From assembly GCA_001788835.1 (NCBI GenBank), contig MFXK01000001.1, positions 18,706-82,705 of the forward strand: 64,000 nt of DNA, in the 5' to 3' direction. Numbering within the stretch: position 1 is the stretch's first letter; each line of letters starts with the position of its first letter. A program made the position numbers and the translations under genes. The notes beneath the pieces were generated by a model, which saw only the letters and a list, made by a program, of their open reading frames with translations, was not told where the DNA came from and made no database searches. This document shows positions 8,859-19,875 of the stretch, one piece after another. Source of the stretch: Candidatus Peregrinibacteria bacterium RIFOXYB2_FULL_33_20 (GTDB lineage Bacteria > Patescibacteriota > Gracilibacteria > UBA1369 > GWF2-33-10).

Positions 8859-11204
8859 ATGAAACAAATATTGTTAATTTCAGGAATGCATTGTGCCTCA
8901 TGTGCAGGAATAATTGAAAAAGCCTTGAAAAAAGTAAATGGAGTAGCAAGTGCAAATGTTAATTTTGCGGCAGAAAAAGCTTCGATAATTTTTGATGAAT
9001 CTTTGGCAACACAAGAAAATTTGATTAAAGCGATTGAAAAAGCAGGTTATAAAGCAGAAAAAATTGATGAAAAAGATACTGAATTTGAAGCGAGGAAAAG
9101 AGAAAATTTAATTTCTGGATATAAAAAAAAGTTTTTTGTAAGTTTAATTTTGAGTTTGCCGATGCTTTATTTCATGCTACTTGATTTTTTTAAATTTTTA
9201 CCTGGAGCAAATTTATTACCACCATATTTTGGGATAGTTTCTTTGATTTTGACAACACCAGTACAATTTATAATCGGAGCAGGATTTTATAAAGGGATGT
9301 GGTCAAGCTTGAAAATGAAGACTTTTAATATGGATAGTTTAATTGCAATTGGCACATCAACTGCTTATTTTTATAGTTTAGTGAATTTTATAATTTTTGT
9401 AATATCAAACAATACAATTCTTGGTTTAGCTGGAGAGAAAATACCTGAACTTTATTTCGAAACAGCGGCCTTTTTAATTACATTTGTAATATTAGGAAAA
9501 TGGCTTGAAGTCAAAGCAAAAGGAAAGACTTCTGATGCAATAAAAAAATTAATGGGTTTGCAGGCAAAAACAGCAAGAGTTATGAGGAATGGCGTTTTCA
9601 CAGATATTTTGATTGATGATGTAGCTGTTAATGATGTGATTTTGGTTCGTCCTGGAGAAAAAGTTCCTGTTGATGGGGTGATTTCAAAAGGCAATTCTTC
9701 TGTTGATGAGTCAATGGTTACAGGTGAATCAATGCCAGTTGAGAAAAATATTGGAGATAAAGTAATTGGTTCAACAATGAATAAAATTGGCAGTTTTGAA
9801 TTTAAGGCAACAAAAATTGGTTCTGAAAGTACTTTGGCGCAGATAATTAGATTAATAGAAGAGGCACAAGGATCCAAAGCCCCAATTCAGGCTTTTGCCG
9901 ATAAAATTTCCGCATATTTTGTGCCAATTGTTATTGGAATTGCAATTTTAACATTTTTAATTTGGTATTTTGCGTTAGGAGCTAGTCTTTCCTTTGCTTT
10001 GATGGCTTTTACAGCTGTAATAGTTATTGCCTGTCCTTGTGCTTTGGGCCTGGCAACTCCAACTGCAATTATGGTTGGAACAGGCAAAGGGGCTGAACAT
10101 GGGATATTGATAAAGGGTGGAGAACCTCTTGAAGCGGCTAAAAAAGTTAATGTCATAGTTTTTGATAAAACAGGTACTTTGACAAAGGGAAAACCAGAAG
10201 TAACTGATTTGTTAACTTTTAGCAGTATTGATGAAGATGATCTTCTGATGATATCTGCCAGTTTAGAAAAACAATCAGAACATCCTTTGGCAGAAGCTAT
10301 TTATAATTATGCAAATGAAGAAGGGATTAAATTTGAAGAAATTTTAGATTTTCAAGCAGTTCCTGGACATGGAGTCTCTGGGAAGGTAAACAATCACAAA
10401 TATTATTTTGGAAACAGAAAATTAATTTCTGAAATAGCAAAATTAGATATAGAAAAAATTAATAGAAAAATTTCTAGATTAGAAGATCAAGGAAAAACAG
10501 TTATGATTTTGGCATCTGAAAAGGAGATTTTGGGAGTAATTGCTGTTGCTGACACTGTTAAAGAAAATTCCAAAGAAGCAATTTTAGCTTTAAAAAAATT
10601 AGGCATGGATATTTATATGATAACAGGTGATAATAGAAGAACGGCTTCAGCAATTGCAAAGGAATTAGGAATAATAAATGTTTTGTCGGAAGTTTTGCCT
10701 GAAGATAAAGCTTTGGAAGTTAAGAAGTTACAGCAAAATCAAAAAATTGTAGCCATGGTTGGGGATGGAATAAATGATTCGCCAGCTTTGGCTCAGGCTG
10801 ATCTTGGTATCGCCATGGGTTCGGGTACTGACGTTGCCATGGAGACAGGGGGGATAGTGATGGTAAAAAATGATTTGAGAGATGTTGTTACAGCAATTTC
10901 TTTATCAAGGGAAACTGTAAACAAAATTAAGCAAAATATGTTTTTTGCATTGTTTTATAATGTTATTGGCATTCCGGTAGCGGCAAGAATTTTTGCAGGA
11001 CTTGGTTTGGTTTTGAAACCTGAGCTTGCAGGACTGGCAATGGCTTTTAGTTCGATTTCCGTTGTCTCAAACTCACTGCTTTTAAGATTTTTTAGGCCAA
11101 ACAAAAGAAACTATATTTCAATACTGGCTCCGTTTATAATGGTTATTTTATTCACCTTTATTTTTATTGAATTTGCGAGGTTGAGTGGGGGGATGAAAAA
11201 TTAG
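8859..11204 (+). CDS. copA: Copper-translocating P-type ATPase
   Basis: [56 protein letters not shown]. Confidence 0.95.
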   Translation: MKQILLISGMHCASCAGIIEKALKKVNGVASANVNFAAEKASIIFDESLATQENLIKAIEKAGYKAEKIDEKDTEFEARKRENLISGYKKKFFVSLILSLPMLYFMLLDFFKFLPGANLLPPYFGIVSLILTTPVQFIIGAGFYKGMWSSLKMKTFNMDSLIAIGTSTAYFYSLVNFIIFVISNNTILGLAGEKIPELYFETAAFLITFVILGKWLEVKAKGKTSDAIKKLMGLQAKTARVMRNGVFTDILIDDVAVNDVILVRPGEKVPVDGVISKGNSSVDESMVTGESMPVEKNIGDKVIGSTMNKIGSFEFKATKIGSESTLAQIIRLIEEAQGSKAPIQAFADKISAYFVPIVIGIAILTFLIWYFALGASLSFALMAFTAVIVIACPCALGLATPTAIMVGTGKGAEHGILIKGGEPLEAAKKVNVIVFDKTGTLTKGKPEVTDLLTFSSIDEDDLLMISASLEKQSEHPLAEAIYNYANEEGIKFEEILDFQAVPGHGVSGKVNNHKYYFGNRKLISEIAKLDIEKINRKISRLEDQGKTVMILASEKEILGVIAVADTVKENSKEAILALKKLGMDIYMITGDNRRTASAIAKELGIINVLSEVLPEDKALEVKKLQQNQKIVAMVGDGINDSPALAQADLGIAMGSGTDVAMETGGIVMVKNDLRDVVTAISLSRETVNKIKQNMFFALFYNVIGIPVAARIFAGLGLVLKPELAGLAMAFSSISVVSNSLLLRFFRPNKRNYISILAPFIMVILFTFIFIEFARLSGGMKN

Positions 11205-11245
11205 TTGATAAAGTTTGAAAGTTATAGATTTTATGAGCTTTTTGT

Positions 11246-11278
11246 GATAAAATATTATGATTTAAATGATATTTTATC
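11246..11278. repeat. Perfect 10-bp inverted repeat abutting the start of the 1935-aa ORF
   Basis: GATAAAATAT (11246-11255) / ATATTTTATC (11269-11278). Confidence 0.6.
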
Positions 11279-14200
11279 ATGTTTTTGCAATATATCAAAA
11301 TTATAGAAATAAAAAATGTGTATTTTGCTTCTGAAAGTGAGGTTATTGCAGAAGATAGTGAAAATAATTGGTATGAAAAATTACAAAAAATTCGGAATCT
11401 TTTATCCAAATCTGAAACTGGTAAGGAAGCAGATCAGGGTAGAGTGGAAAAATTAAAAAGACTTTATCTGGCAGCAACTAGTATCGAAATGCTGCGTTAT
11501 AGACATAATTATTTTAATGAAATATCTTATGGATATTTTCGTGATTTAGGATTACAGTTTCCTAGTTATGACAATTTATTAAGAAATTCAATCAGCAATA
11601 TAAATGAGTGGGAACTTTTTATTGTTTATGCTTATACAATATTATCTCAGCTTGGTGATTTGTCTGATACAAAAAATTTAGGACTGGATGACGCTGAAAT
11701 AGATATTTTTAACAGACAAAAAGATCAAGTTTTAACAAATTTTGATGGGAATCACTGTCGTAACTTGCGGGCCATAATTGCTGAACTAGAAGTTGCTAAT
11801 CAAACAGCAATATCACGGGGAAAGATCAGAAATTTATCTCTATTGCGACATATTGGTGATTTTTTTGATTTGCCCGACACGAAAGAAGGCGTTTTATCTG
11901 AATTAATACCTCGAAAAGCGATACTCTGTTTAATGAGGTGGGCACCTGATGTAAGTTTTAGTGATGAAGAGATGGAATATGCTAAAAAAATATATGGCAT
12001 CGAAAAGACTGAATCCCAAGAAGAATTTGCTATAGATGTTTTATATAAACATCCTGGAAAGTTTAATTTGTTAAATTTATCTTATCTTTATCTTTCTCAA
12101 ATATTACGTAAAACCCCTAGTGTGCAAAATAAAATTGAAGAGCTGGTAAGAAAAAAAAAGATAAGAATAAAACGATTTACAAAACGAGCTTTTAGTGCGG
12201 CCGCGATAGGATCCGTCGCTTTAGGGGCTATTAATTTGTTCCCAAAGGAAATTGTTGATGCTTCAAGAGGTTATTTAGGAGCTGATGGCCAAAATCAAGT
12301 TACAGTTAATAGTGGAAATTCCGTAAGAAAATTAAGGTATAGAGCGTTGATAATCGACTATTTAACAACCCCAGTTTTTACAGCAGAGGCTGATATGAAT
12401 AAGCTTTTATCAGAAATGATAGACAAACTTAAGCCAAGTGATGATTTATTAACTTTAAGGCCAGATAATGTGCCAAAAGTAATAGATTTTTATGAGGCAT
12501 TAGATGGGTGGCCAGATTTTCAGAAAAAATATTTAGAAGATTTAAAATTAGATGATTCTATCGGTGGCGAACTTAATCAATCTAATTATAAACAAAAATT
12601 GTCATTAATATCGTCTGTTTTAGAGAAAGATAAAGGAGAAATTTTTGAGATATTGCAGGAAAAAATTTGTAAAAGTTTATCATTGAAAATTGATATAACT
12701 ACAGAGGAAGGAGAAGCGGCTTTTTTTGAAATTATAGGGACTTTAACTAAATTTCATATCCCAGGAAGAGAGGAAAATTATAAAGGTTTTGATAGAAATA
12801 GATTGTTGGAAAATATATCAAGAATGATTTTTGAATCAAGGAATATTGAGGCAATATTATATGATGGAGTAGTTCATGGGAAAATTGAAAATTTGCTTAA
12901 ATTATCTGAAATTAAAAAGAAACTTATTGATATTTATGGAAATGATATTGGGTTTTATTTGGAATTAAGACCAGGTCTTTCTGAAAGTGATATTAATTTT
13001 AAAAAAACAGTTGTTGATGTAAATAATTTTGAAGAATTAGAATCGCAAACAGATCAAATGTTATTTTTTTTGGGGAGGTGGGGGCTAGATAGAAGTTCTG
13101 TCCTATCAAGCAATTATAATAAACGACCAATTACAGGGATGGAAATTAAAGAGGCATATTTTAAATCTTTAGATTTTTCAAGACTCCCCCTAAAAATTTC
13201 TTCAGATAAAGATGCTCAAGCTGTTCAGAAAATTGCTGAACAATGCAGTTCAGCTGATTTTTTGGAAATCTATCTTTCAAGAGTAAAAGTTGATTTACGT
13301 TGGTTTAAACATAAAACTGGTGTGGATTTTTATATCTCTCGAGGATATGGTTATTATCATATTTCAAAATATTTAGAATATATATTTAAAGGAATTAAGC
13401 TTACTGATAAAAATACTGCAATGTGGAGTTCAGTTGCTTTAAGTTCATTGTCAACTGATACTTTCCAGATTGAATATGACAATTTAAAGATCAATAATAT
13501 AACAGATTTTGAGAATTTTATGAATAAATTGAGCCAATATAAAGGTATTTCTCCGCAATTTGCCGAGCTATATCTTGAGGGGAGTCAAATTGATTTTGCC
13601 GATTCATTTTTTACGTTGGATATTAGAGCTTTGGCGAATATATTTGGTTGTCTTAATTTACAAAGAAAATCAAATGTTGAGAAAGTTGATTATAAAATAT
13701 TAAATGGTTATCAAACAGAAGTTTTGAATATGTTAGTGGATAATTTATTGCAAAAATCAATTAATAGACTTGTTTCGGATCATACCTTGGATATTGAACA
13801 GAAGTTACAAAGACTGGCATATCTTTATCAAATAGCTTCTATTGAAGGTAGTATACCATTATCCATGAGCTATCTTGAAGCATATAGAGAGATATTTAGT
13901 GACTTTGAGATCGTACAGTTTAGAGACCCTAATAAAGAAAAAATGCTCCAATATGACGAAGCAAAATTTATGCAAAGAGTTGCAGAAGGGATAATAATGT
14001 CTAGAAATGGCTATGAAAGAGAAGTATTATATAATAATAGGTTTTACTATAAATTTCAGGCGGATAAAGCTTCAATAATAATAAGTGCAATCGATATGTC
14101 AGAATCTGTTAATCAACGAGTAGCTAAATATCTTGGTTATTGGACAGGAGAAACGCATATTACACCGGAATTAGTGGATAAATTATTGGCAAACGATAAA

Positions 14201-17086
14201 TATATTCTTACAAGTACTTCTGTTGATAATTTGTTATTAATAGTAACATTTTCTTTAAATGGGAAATTACAATTTGGTTCAGATTATTTATCATCTTTGC
14301 AATCCAAGCAGGATTTGCAAAAATTAGGACGTTTATGGGATTATTTTACTGAAGATCAGAAAAAACAAGTATGGGATTTTCTTAATTTAAAAGGAGAATT
14401 AAATCAAGAAAAAGCTCAGCGTATAATGAGTATTGGAATGCCATCATTTGATCGATACGCTGTTGAAAACGGTAATATTAGTTTACCGATTTTAACTAAA
14501 GACAACGCGAAGTGGATTGTTGATTTGGTTGAATCTGGAAGTGATTTTGCAAAAAAACTTAAAATTACAGATTATCCAGGATCTTTTAATACCTTAGATG
14601 AAATTAATATTGTGCTTAATTTGTTATCATTACATGCATATTTGGAGAAATCTCCATTAGCTAATCTATTCCAAGATGGCAGTTTCTTGGACAAACTTAT
14701 TGCTAATACAAATGTTAAGATTATCGCTGATTTAAGTCTGCTAATGGAAATAGACCGAGAGATACCAAATAATATTTTAAAAAGACTAGTTGAAAAGACA
14801 CGACTTGTTCAGGCAGATATACTGCTAATATTGGAATTACGTGTAAACAAAAGGCAATCTAATAATAATTTTGAATTCGTTGAGGCACTTTTAACTAAAT
14901 ATTTTGCTTTATATAGAACGTTTGATCCGCAAATAAATATGGCAGTGTTAAAATTTTTTAAAAATTTTCAGACTTCTGATTTTTCACATGCCATGTACGT
15001 GGAATTATTTGAAAGACTTGATTTAAGGGATATTGACTTAACAACAGAAGAGGGAAGAGCAATTTTTGCCTCATTATATTATTTATATCCTGAGGTTTTA
15101 GAATCCAGCGATCATAATAGTAGTAGTGATGATGAATATTATAATTATAATCCAGATGAGGAAGCAAAAAAAATCTTTGCAGCCTTTCAGCGTTACACCA
15201 AAGGGAGAATTAATTTTCGTGATCTGAGAATTAAGGATAGATTTGATTTAATAGAGGTTATGGGAAATGATAGGGATAATGTATTGGATATAGCATTTAC
15301 TGATTTTGTGGCGCCAAGAAGTTTAGATGAATTAGAAACATTTGATTTGGCATTTGATAAAGACAGGCAAACAAGATGGGCAAGATATGATAAAAAAGAT
15401 TATGATAATAACTCAGAAGATGAACAGATTTTATTATCTAGGAAATCTCGTATTGGCGAAAGGATACAAAATGGATTACAAGTCAGTCCAATGACCTGTT
15501 CAATGGATAATTTAAATGAGATTGAAGAAAGGGTTCGATTGGCAGCTGAATATGATTTAAAATACACCTTAAAGAGTAAAATTAATATTCAACTGCAGCA
15601 AGCAGATGGGAAACCATTGATTGCTGGAACTTTAAGTTTAGCAGATATTGATTATAATTTTAAATTGCTAGAATTTATAGGTTCAATTTCTGATTTAGAA
15701 GTTAATGGATTAGAAAATTTTCATTTAAACATTGTTTTTGGGAGCATAAATAAAGAGGGTTTAGGCAAAATTGGATTATTGATGCGGATTTTTGGTGTGG
15801 AGAAAGTATTAGAAGGTACAGATTTTAATGTAACTCCAGAAATGCTTGATGATTTAAACTTACTACAGGAAATGAGAGGCATGCTTAGGGAAAAATTTTT
15901 ATATGCAATTGCTAGGACGATAGAATCTATTAATATTAGCACAGGTAATTTAGAAGAAAATATTAATAGAGTCATAAATATATGGAATTATAGGCCGAGT
16001 GGTTATGATTATGAAAATGTTACCAGTGATGTTTCTCAGATTTTTAGATTAACTGCTAATTTTATAATGTATAGAATTTTTGATTCAAAAAAAATTGATC
16101 AGACTTCAAAAGATGAAGCTTATCGTCGATTTGTTGAATCTGGGGTTATAGTGGAAGATCCAGATAGTTTTCAGAAAGTTAGACAACGTGGAGCAAATGG
16201 CGTTTCTTATGCAAGAAAAAGGGTTGTACAAGGATTAACACAGGCATTTAATGAAAGTTTAAGCGGAAAAGATGTTGATAAGTTGATGTCTAGGGAAAGA
16301 TTAAAACAGGGATTTAAAATGTTTGAAATTAAGTCAAATGGCCAAAAAATTGGACAATTGATTCTTGGCGATCCCAATGAAGGAGCCAGAGCCGCTCTTG
16401 CCTATAGTTCAGGCAAGTCTTTATCGCAAGAAGGAATTGATTCTATTAGTAGTCGACAGCATGGTGTTACTGCCTTTCAAGCGGTAGCGCCATATACAAC
16501 AGGATCAGTGGCAAAAGGCATACTGGTACGAAATGGGGAAGTAAAAAGTGATTTGATTCAAATGGAAAGTGGGTTAGATGGGTTTGTCATTATGTATGGT
16601 GAATCTTCTCCTTTTTATGCCACCAATCCGGTTAGAATTGTTCATAAAGATAACTTAAAAGTAAGTGATATAACTGGAAATATGAGCGATAATGGTCATC
16701 TTAATTTAAGGAAACCGACTGATTATTTGAAATTTTTGGATTTAGCAGGAAAACATGGGATTTCGCTTTTTCAACAACACTTGCTTGTAAGTGATAAAAA
16801 ATCACAAATAACAAAAGAAACTTCTGAGCAAGCGGAAAGAAGAGCAATTGTTACTTTCGCTGACGGTACTTTTGGACTTTTGAATTTTGATAGTTCCACG
16901 GAGTTTACTTTTACTGATATGGTTTATGTTGCAAGAAAGCTTGGAGTGGAATTTATGGTTAATTGTGATACTGGCTATTATAATGTGAGTCAGGCATTTA
17001 AAGCAGATGGTAAAATTATAACACTTGGAGATGAGTCAGGAGCTGAGAATACATATAATGCCTTTATAGGAGTTTCTGTGCCATAA
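11279..17086 (+). CDS. Giant (1935 aa) single-TM protein of unknown function, C-terminal region resembling a phosphodiester glycosidase (NAGPA/DUF2233) fold
   Basis: Single open frame; KKKIRIKRFTKRAFSAAAIGSVALGAINLF anchor; C-term ...GSVAKGILVRNGEV...IVTFADGTFGLLNFD...DMVYVARKLGVEFMVNCDTGYY. Confidence 0.75.
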   Translation: MFLQYIKIIEIKNVYFASESEVIAEDSENNWYEKLQKIRNLLSKSETGKEADQGRVEKLKRLYLAATSIEMLRYRHNYFNEISYGYFRDLGLQFPSYDNLLRNSISNINEWELFIVYAYTILSQLGDLSDTKNLGLDDAEIDIFNRQKDQVLTNFDGNHCRNLRAIIAELEVANQTAISRGKIRNLSLLRHIGDFFDLPDTKEGVLSELIPRKAILCLMRWAPDVSFSDEEMEYAKKIYGIEKTESQEEFAIDVLYKHPGKFNLLNLSYLYLSQILRKTPSVQNKIEELVRKKKIRIKRFTKRAFSAAAIGSVALGAINLFPKEIVDASRGYLGADGQNQVTVNSGNSVRKLRYRALIIDYLTTPVFTAEADMNKLLSEMIDKLKPSDDLLTLRPDNVPKVIDFYEALDGWPDFQKKYLEDLKLDDSIGGELNQSNYKQKLSLISSVLEKDKGEIFEILQEKICKSLSLKIDITTEEGEAAFFEIIGTLTKFHIPGREENYKGFDRNRLLENISRMIFESRNIEAILYDGVVHGKIENLLKLSEIKKKLIDIYGNDIGFYLELRPGLSESDINFKKTVVDVNNFEELESQTDQMLFFLGRWGLDRSSVLSSNYNKRPITGMEIKEAYFKSLDFSRLPLKISSDKDAQAVQKIAEQCSSADFLEIYLSRVKVDLRWFKHKTGVDFYISRGYGYYHISKYLEYIFKGIKLTDKNTAMWSSVALSSLSTDTFQIEYDNLKINNITDFENFMNKLSQYKGISPQFAELYLEGSQIDFADSFFTLDIRALANIFGCLNLQRKSNVEKVDYKILNGYQTEVLNMLVDNLLQKSINRLVSDHTLDIEQKLQRLAYLYQIASIEGSIPLSMSYLEAYREIFSDFEIVQFRDPNKEKMLQYDEAKFMQRVAEGIIMSRNGYEREVLYNNRFYYKFQADKASIIISAIDMSESVNQRVAKYLGYWTGETHITPELVDKLLANDKYILTSTSVDNLLLIVTFSLNGKLQFGSDYLSSLQSKQDLQKLGRLWDYFTEDQKKQVWDFLNLKGELNQEKAQRIMSIGMPSFDRYAVENGNISLPILTKDNAKWIVDLVESGSDFAKKLKITDYPGSFNTLDEINIVLNLLSLHAYLEKSPLANLFQDGSFLDKLIANTNVKIIADLSLLMEIDREIPNNILKRLVEKTRLVQADILLILELRVNKRQSNNNFEFVEALLTKYFALYRTFDPQINMAVLKFFKNFQTSDFSHAMYVELFERLDLRDIDLTTEEGRAIFASLYYLYPEVLESSDHNSSSDDEYYNYNPDEEAKKIFAAFQRYTKGRINFRDLRIKDRFDLIEVMGNDRDNVLDIAFTDFVAPRSLDELETFDLAFDKDRQTRWARYDKKDYDNNSEDEQILLSRKSRIGERIQNGLQVSPMTCSMDNLNEIEERVRLAAEYDLKYTLKSKINIQLQQADGKPLIAGTLSLADIDYNFKLLEFIGSISDLEVNGLENFHLNIVFGSINKEGLGKIGLLMRIFGVEKVLEGTDFNVTPEMLDDLNLLQEMRGMLREKFLYAIARTIESINISTGNLEENINRVINIWNYRPSGYDYENVTSDVSQIFRLTANFIMYRIFDSKKIDQTSKDEAYRRFVESGVIVEDPDSFQKVRQRGANGVSYARKRVVQGLTQAFNESLSGKDVDKLMSRERLKQGFKMFEIKSNGQKIGQLILGDPNEGARAALAYSSGKSLSQEGIDSISSRQHGVTAFQAVAPYTTGSVAKGILVRNGEVKSDLIQMESGLDGFVIMYGESSPFYATNPVRIVHKDNLKVSDITGNMSDNGHLNLRKPTDYLKFLDLAGKHGISLFQQHLLVSDKKSQITKETSEQAERRAIVTFADGTFGLLNFDSSTEFTFTDMVYVARKLGVEFMVNCDTGYYNVSQAFKADGKIITLGDESGAENTYNAFIGVSVP

Positions 17087-17156
17087 TTATGATATCAAAT
17101 TATTTTTGCAGTGGATTTGTATTTGTGATAAAGAATATAAGCATATAAATCATTTT

Positions 17157-18410
17157 ATGCCCAAAATTGAACTGCTTGCCCCGGTTGGATCTTTTGCCTC
17201 GTTACAGGCCGCTATTAAAGCAGGTTGCGATAGCGTGTATTTTGGTGTTCATCAACTTCATATGAGAGCTAGATCTGCACATAATTTTAGCTTAGAGGAA
17301 TTAACTGAAGTTGTTAAAATTTGTAAAAAAGCAAAAGTTAAAACTCATATTACACTAAATTGTCTACTTTATGATCATGATTTGATTTTGATGAGAAAGA
17401 TTATTGATAATGCTAAATCTAAAGGGGTTGATGCGTTAATTGTTCAGGACGCTGCGGCAATTTCTTATGCTCAGGAAATTGAGATGCAGATTCATGGATC
17501 AACTCAGTTATCAATTTCGAATTTTGAGTCACTTAAATTTTACGCTAAATATTTTGATACAATTGTTTTGGCGCGTGAGTTGGATTTGAAAACGATCAAA
17601 TATATTTGCAATAAAATTAAAGAAGAACAAATAAAAGGTCCTTCAGGAAAATTAGTTAAAATAGAAATTTTTGGTCATGGAGCGTTATGTATTGCTCAGA
17701 GTGGCCGGTGTCAGATGAGTATTTTGCAAGCAAACGCTTCGGCTCAAAGGGGGGCATGTCTTCATGAATGCAGGAAAAAGTATAGAATTATTGAAGATGA
17801 AACTGGAAAAGAATTGATGATGGATAATGAATTTATTATGAGCCCGAAAGATTTATGCACGTTGCCATTTTTGGATCAAGTGGTGGATACTGGCATTAGT
17901 GTGTTGAAAATCGAAGGGCGTGGTCGATCAGCTGATTATGTTGATACTGTTATTCGCGTCTATCGACAAGCTTTGGACAGTATTGAACAAGAAAAATTTT
18001 CACAACACAAAGTAGACAAGTGGATGAAAGAACTTGAAAAAGTTTATAATAGGGGGCTTTGCGATGGATATTATTTGGGTAAGCCTTTACCTGATTTTAG
18101 TTGTGATTCAGGCAATAAATCGTCTGAAGAAAAAACTTATATTGGACAGATTCAACATTATTATGACAAAGCTAAAATTGCAGAAATTAATGTTTCCGCA
18201 CATTCTTTAGCCAAAGGAGATAGGATTGTCATAATTGGCAATACAACAGGAGTTATATATTCACAAGTTGAGTCAATGATGGAGCGGGATAAGTTTGTTG
18301 AAAAAAGTGGCAAGTCTAGTTTGATTACAATACCTTTAGATAAGAAAGTTAGGCATAATGATAAGGTATATGTGGTGAGGGAACGAAAAATTTTGAATTC
18401 TAAATTTTGA
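17157..18410 (+). CDS. Peptidase U32-family protein (collagenase-like / tRNA hydroxylation-type)
   Basis: KIELLAPVGSFASLQAAIKAGCDSVYFG; IFGHGALCIAQSGRCQMSILQANASAQRGACLHECRKKY. Confidence 0.88.
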   Translation: MPKIELLAPVGSFASLQAAIKAGCDSVYFGVHQLHMRARSAHNFSLEELTEVVKICKKAKVKTHITLNCLLYDHDLILMRKIIDNAKSKGVDALIVQDAAAISYAQEIEMQIHGSTQLSISNFESLKFYAKYFDTIVLARELDLKTIKYICNKIKEEQIKGPSGKLVKIEIFGHGALCIAQSGRCQMSILQANASAQRGACLHECRKKYRIIEDETGKELMMDNEFIMSPKDLCTLPFLDQVVDTGISVLKIEGRGRSADYVDTVIRVYRQALDSIEQEKFSQHKVDKWMKELEKVYNRGLCDGYYLGKPLPDFSCDSGNKSSEEKTYIGQIQHYYDKAKIAEINVSAHSLAKGDRIVIIGNTTGVIYSQVESMMERDKFVEKSGKSSLITIPLDKKVRHNDKVYVVRERKILNSKF

Positions 18411-18459
18411 ATTTTGAATTGGGGAAATAGAAAAATAATATTAAATATTTAATTTATTT

Positions 18460-18705
18460 ATGAAAAAATCAAAAATTGTACATGATCGGGATAATTGTAT
18501 TGGATGCAATGCTTGTGTGATGATTGCACCGCAAAGTTGGGTGATGGATGAAAAAGAAGGCAAAGCTTTTTTAATTGGATCAAAAAAGAAGAAAAATTTG
18601 TATGTAGCTGAAATTTTTGATTGTGATGTAGATGTTAATAAAAAAGCAGAATCAGCTTGCCCAATGAGAGTTATTAAGGTGGAAGGAGAGAAAAGATTTA
18701 GCTAA
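18460..18705 (+). CDS. Ferredoxin, [4Fe-4S]-type
   Basis: DNCIGCNACVMIAPQSW ... SACPMRVIKVE. Confidence 0.88.
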   Translation: MKKSKIVHDRDNCIGCNACVMIAPQSWVMDEKEGKAFLIGSKKKKNLYVAEIFDCDVDVNKKAESACPMRVIKVEGEKRFS

Positions 18706-19262
18706 ATAATTATATTTAAAATGCTTAAAATTATTATTATAATAATAGTTCGTTTAACCATACCATAATAATTTCGTTTATATTTTAATTCCTTGTTTTT
18801 GATTCTTTTTATTTGAAATTCGATAATATCATAAATATATGAGCTAGTTGTGATAAATAAAAGAAATAATACTGGCCATATACTTCCATATAAAAATGCA
18901 AAAATTGGATTTGATAAATTTGGAATTAATTCTAGTGCATACCAATAAAGGATTGTAAATGCTGTGAAATGTACAACCTGGTCAAAAACAAAAGCTGGAA
19001 ATTCACGATTTGGATATCTTTTTACAAACTCGACTTTCCATACATCTTCTAAAAAGTGCGTTAAATAAACCAACAATAAGCCAATAACAAAGCCTTGATA
19101 GCCTAAATATGGGAATAAGAAGACTAGATTTACTATCAGCAAAATTAAAACGTGTACCAAAATTCCCATAATGTTTTTTTTCTTCCAGGTAATTAATCTG
19201 TTTGGTTGCAGCATGAAATCGCCAATTAAATGTGAAGCAATGATGTATAGATATAAAACCAT
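18702..19262 (-). CDS. DUF3307-like membrane protein
   Basis: HLIGDFMLQPNRLITWKKKNIMGILVHVLILLIV. Confidence 0.7.
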   Translation of the reverse strand: MVLYLYIIASHLIGDFMLQPNRLITWKKKNIMGILVHVLILLIVNLVFLFPYLGYQGFVIGLLLVYLTHFLEDVWKVEFVKRYPNREFPAFVFDQVVHFTAFTILYWYALELIPNLSNPIFAFLYGSIWPVLFLLFITTSSYIYDIIEFQIKRIKNKELKYKRNYYGMVKRTIIIIIILSILNIII

Positions 19263-19265
19263 TAA

Positions 19266-19712
19266 TTAAATTTTATTTTCGTTCTCCTTCATCCTTCTCA
19301 GACATTCGTCACTTAAGTGGAAAGCCATGTCAGGACTATTGGCTACTAATTCAAAGAAAATATTTTTTTTAAGAATAAAAATTTCAGAATCCTCGACGGT
19401 TTCTACACTGGCACTTCTTGGCATGTCAGACATTAAAGCCATCTCTCCAAAAAAATCGCCTTCTCCTAAGGCAGCAAAAATATTTTTGGCACTACCTTCA
19501 CCTTTGTAAATTTGAACTAAACCTTTTTTGATGATGTATAGAGCATCAGCCGTATCTCCTTCATTAAAAATTGTGTAGTCTTTTGGGTAAAAATTAAGTT
19601 CAATTTTTTTGATTATATCCTGATGTTCAGCTTCATTTAATTTTTCAAAGATGGGGATTTTTTGCAAAATGGGAAGGATAGAATAGCCCTGATTATTGTT
19701 TGTTTGTGCCAT
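19266..19712 (-). CDS. Stand-alone cyclic-nucleotide-binding-domain protein (no DNA-binding domain)
   Basis: FNEGDTADALYIIKKGLVQIYKG...LGEGDFFGEMALMSDMPRSASVETVEDSEIFIL. Confidence 0.88.
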   Translation of the reverse strand: MAQTNNNQGYSILPILQKIPIFEKLNEAEHQDIIKKIELNFYPKDYTIFNEGDTADALYIIKKGLVQIYKGEGSAKNIFAALGEGDFFGEMALMSDMPRSASVETVEDSEIFILKKNIFFELVANSPDMAFHLSDECLRRMKENENKI

Positions 19713-19875
19713 GTTTTTTGGACTTAAGGTTGTTAAAAAATTGCCAATTTTCGTGTAATTATATCATAAATTATGATTTATGCAAAGGCGTATAACATAA
19801 AAATCAATTTTGTTAGTTTAAGATTATTGTTATATCAGTTATGAAATGATACAATATTAAGAATAACTTTTCTGC

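Noticed and set aside
9452-10156. Minus-strand ORFs of 141 and 89 aa
   Set aside because: Fully antisense to copA, low-complexity composition, no motif support.
19763-19777. Palindrome ATCATAA-A-TTATGAT between divergent genes
   Set aside because: Could be an operator, but AT-only short palindromes are frequent here and no second copy supports it.
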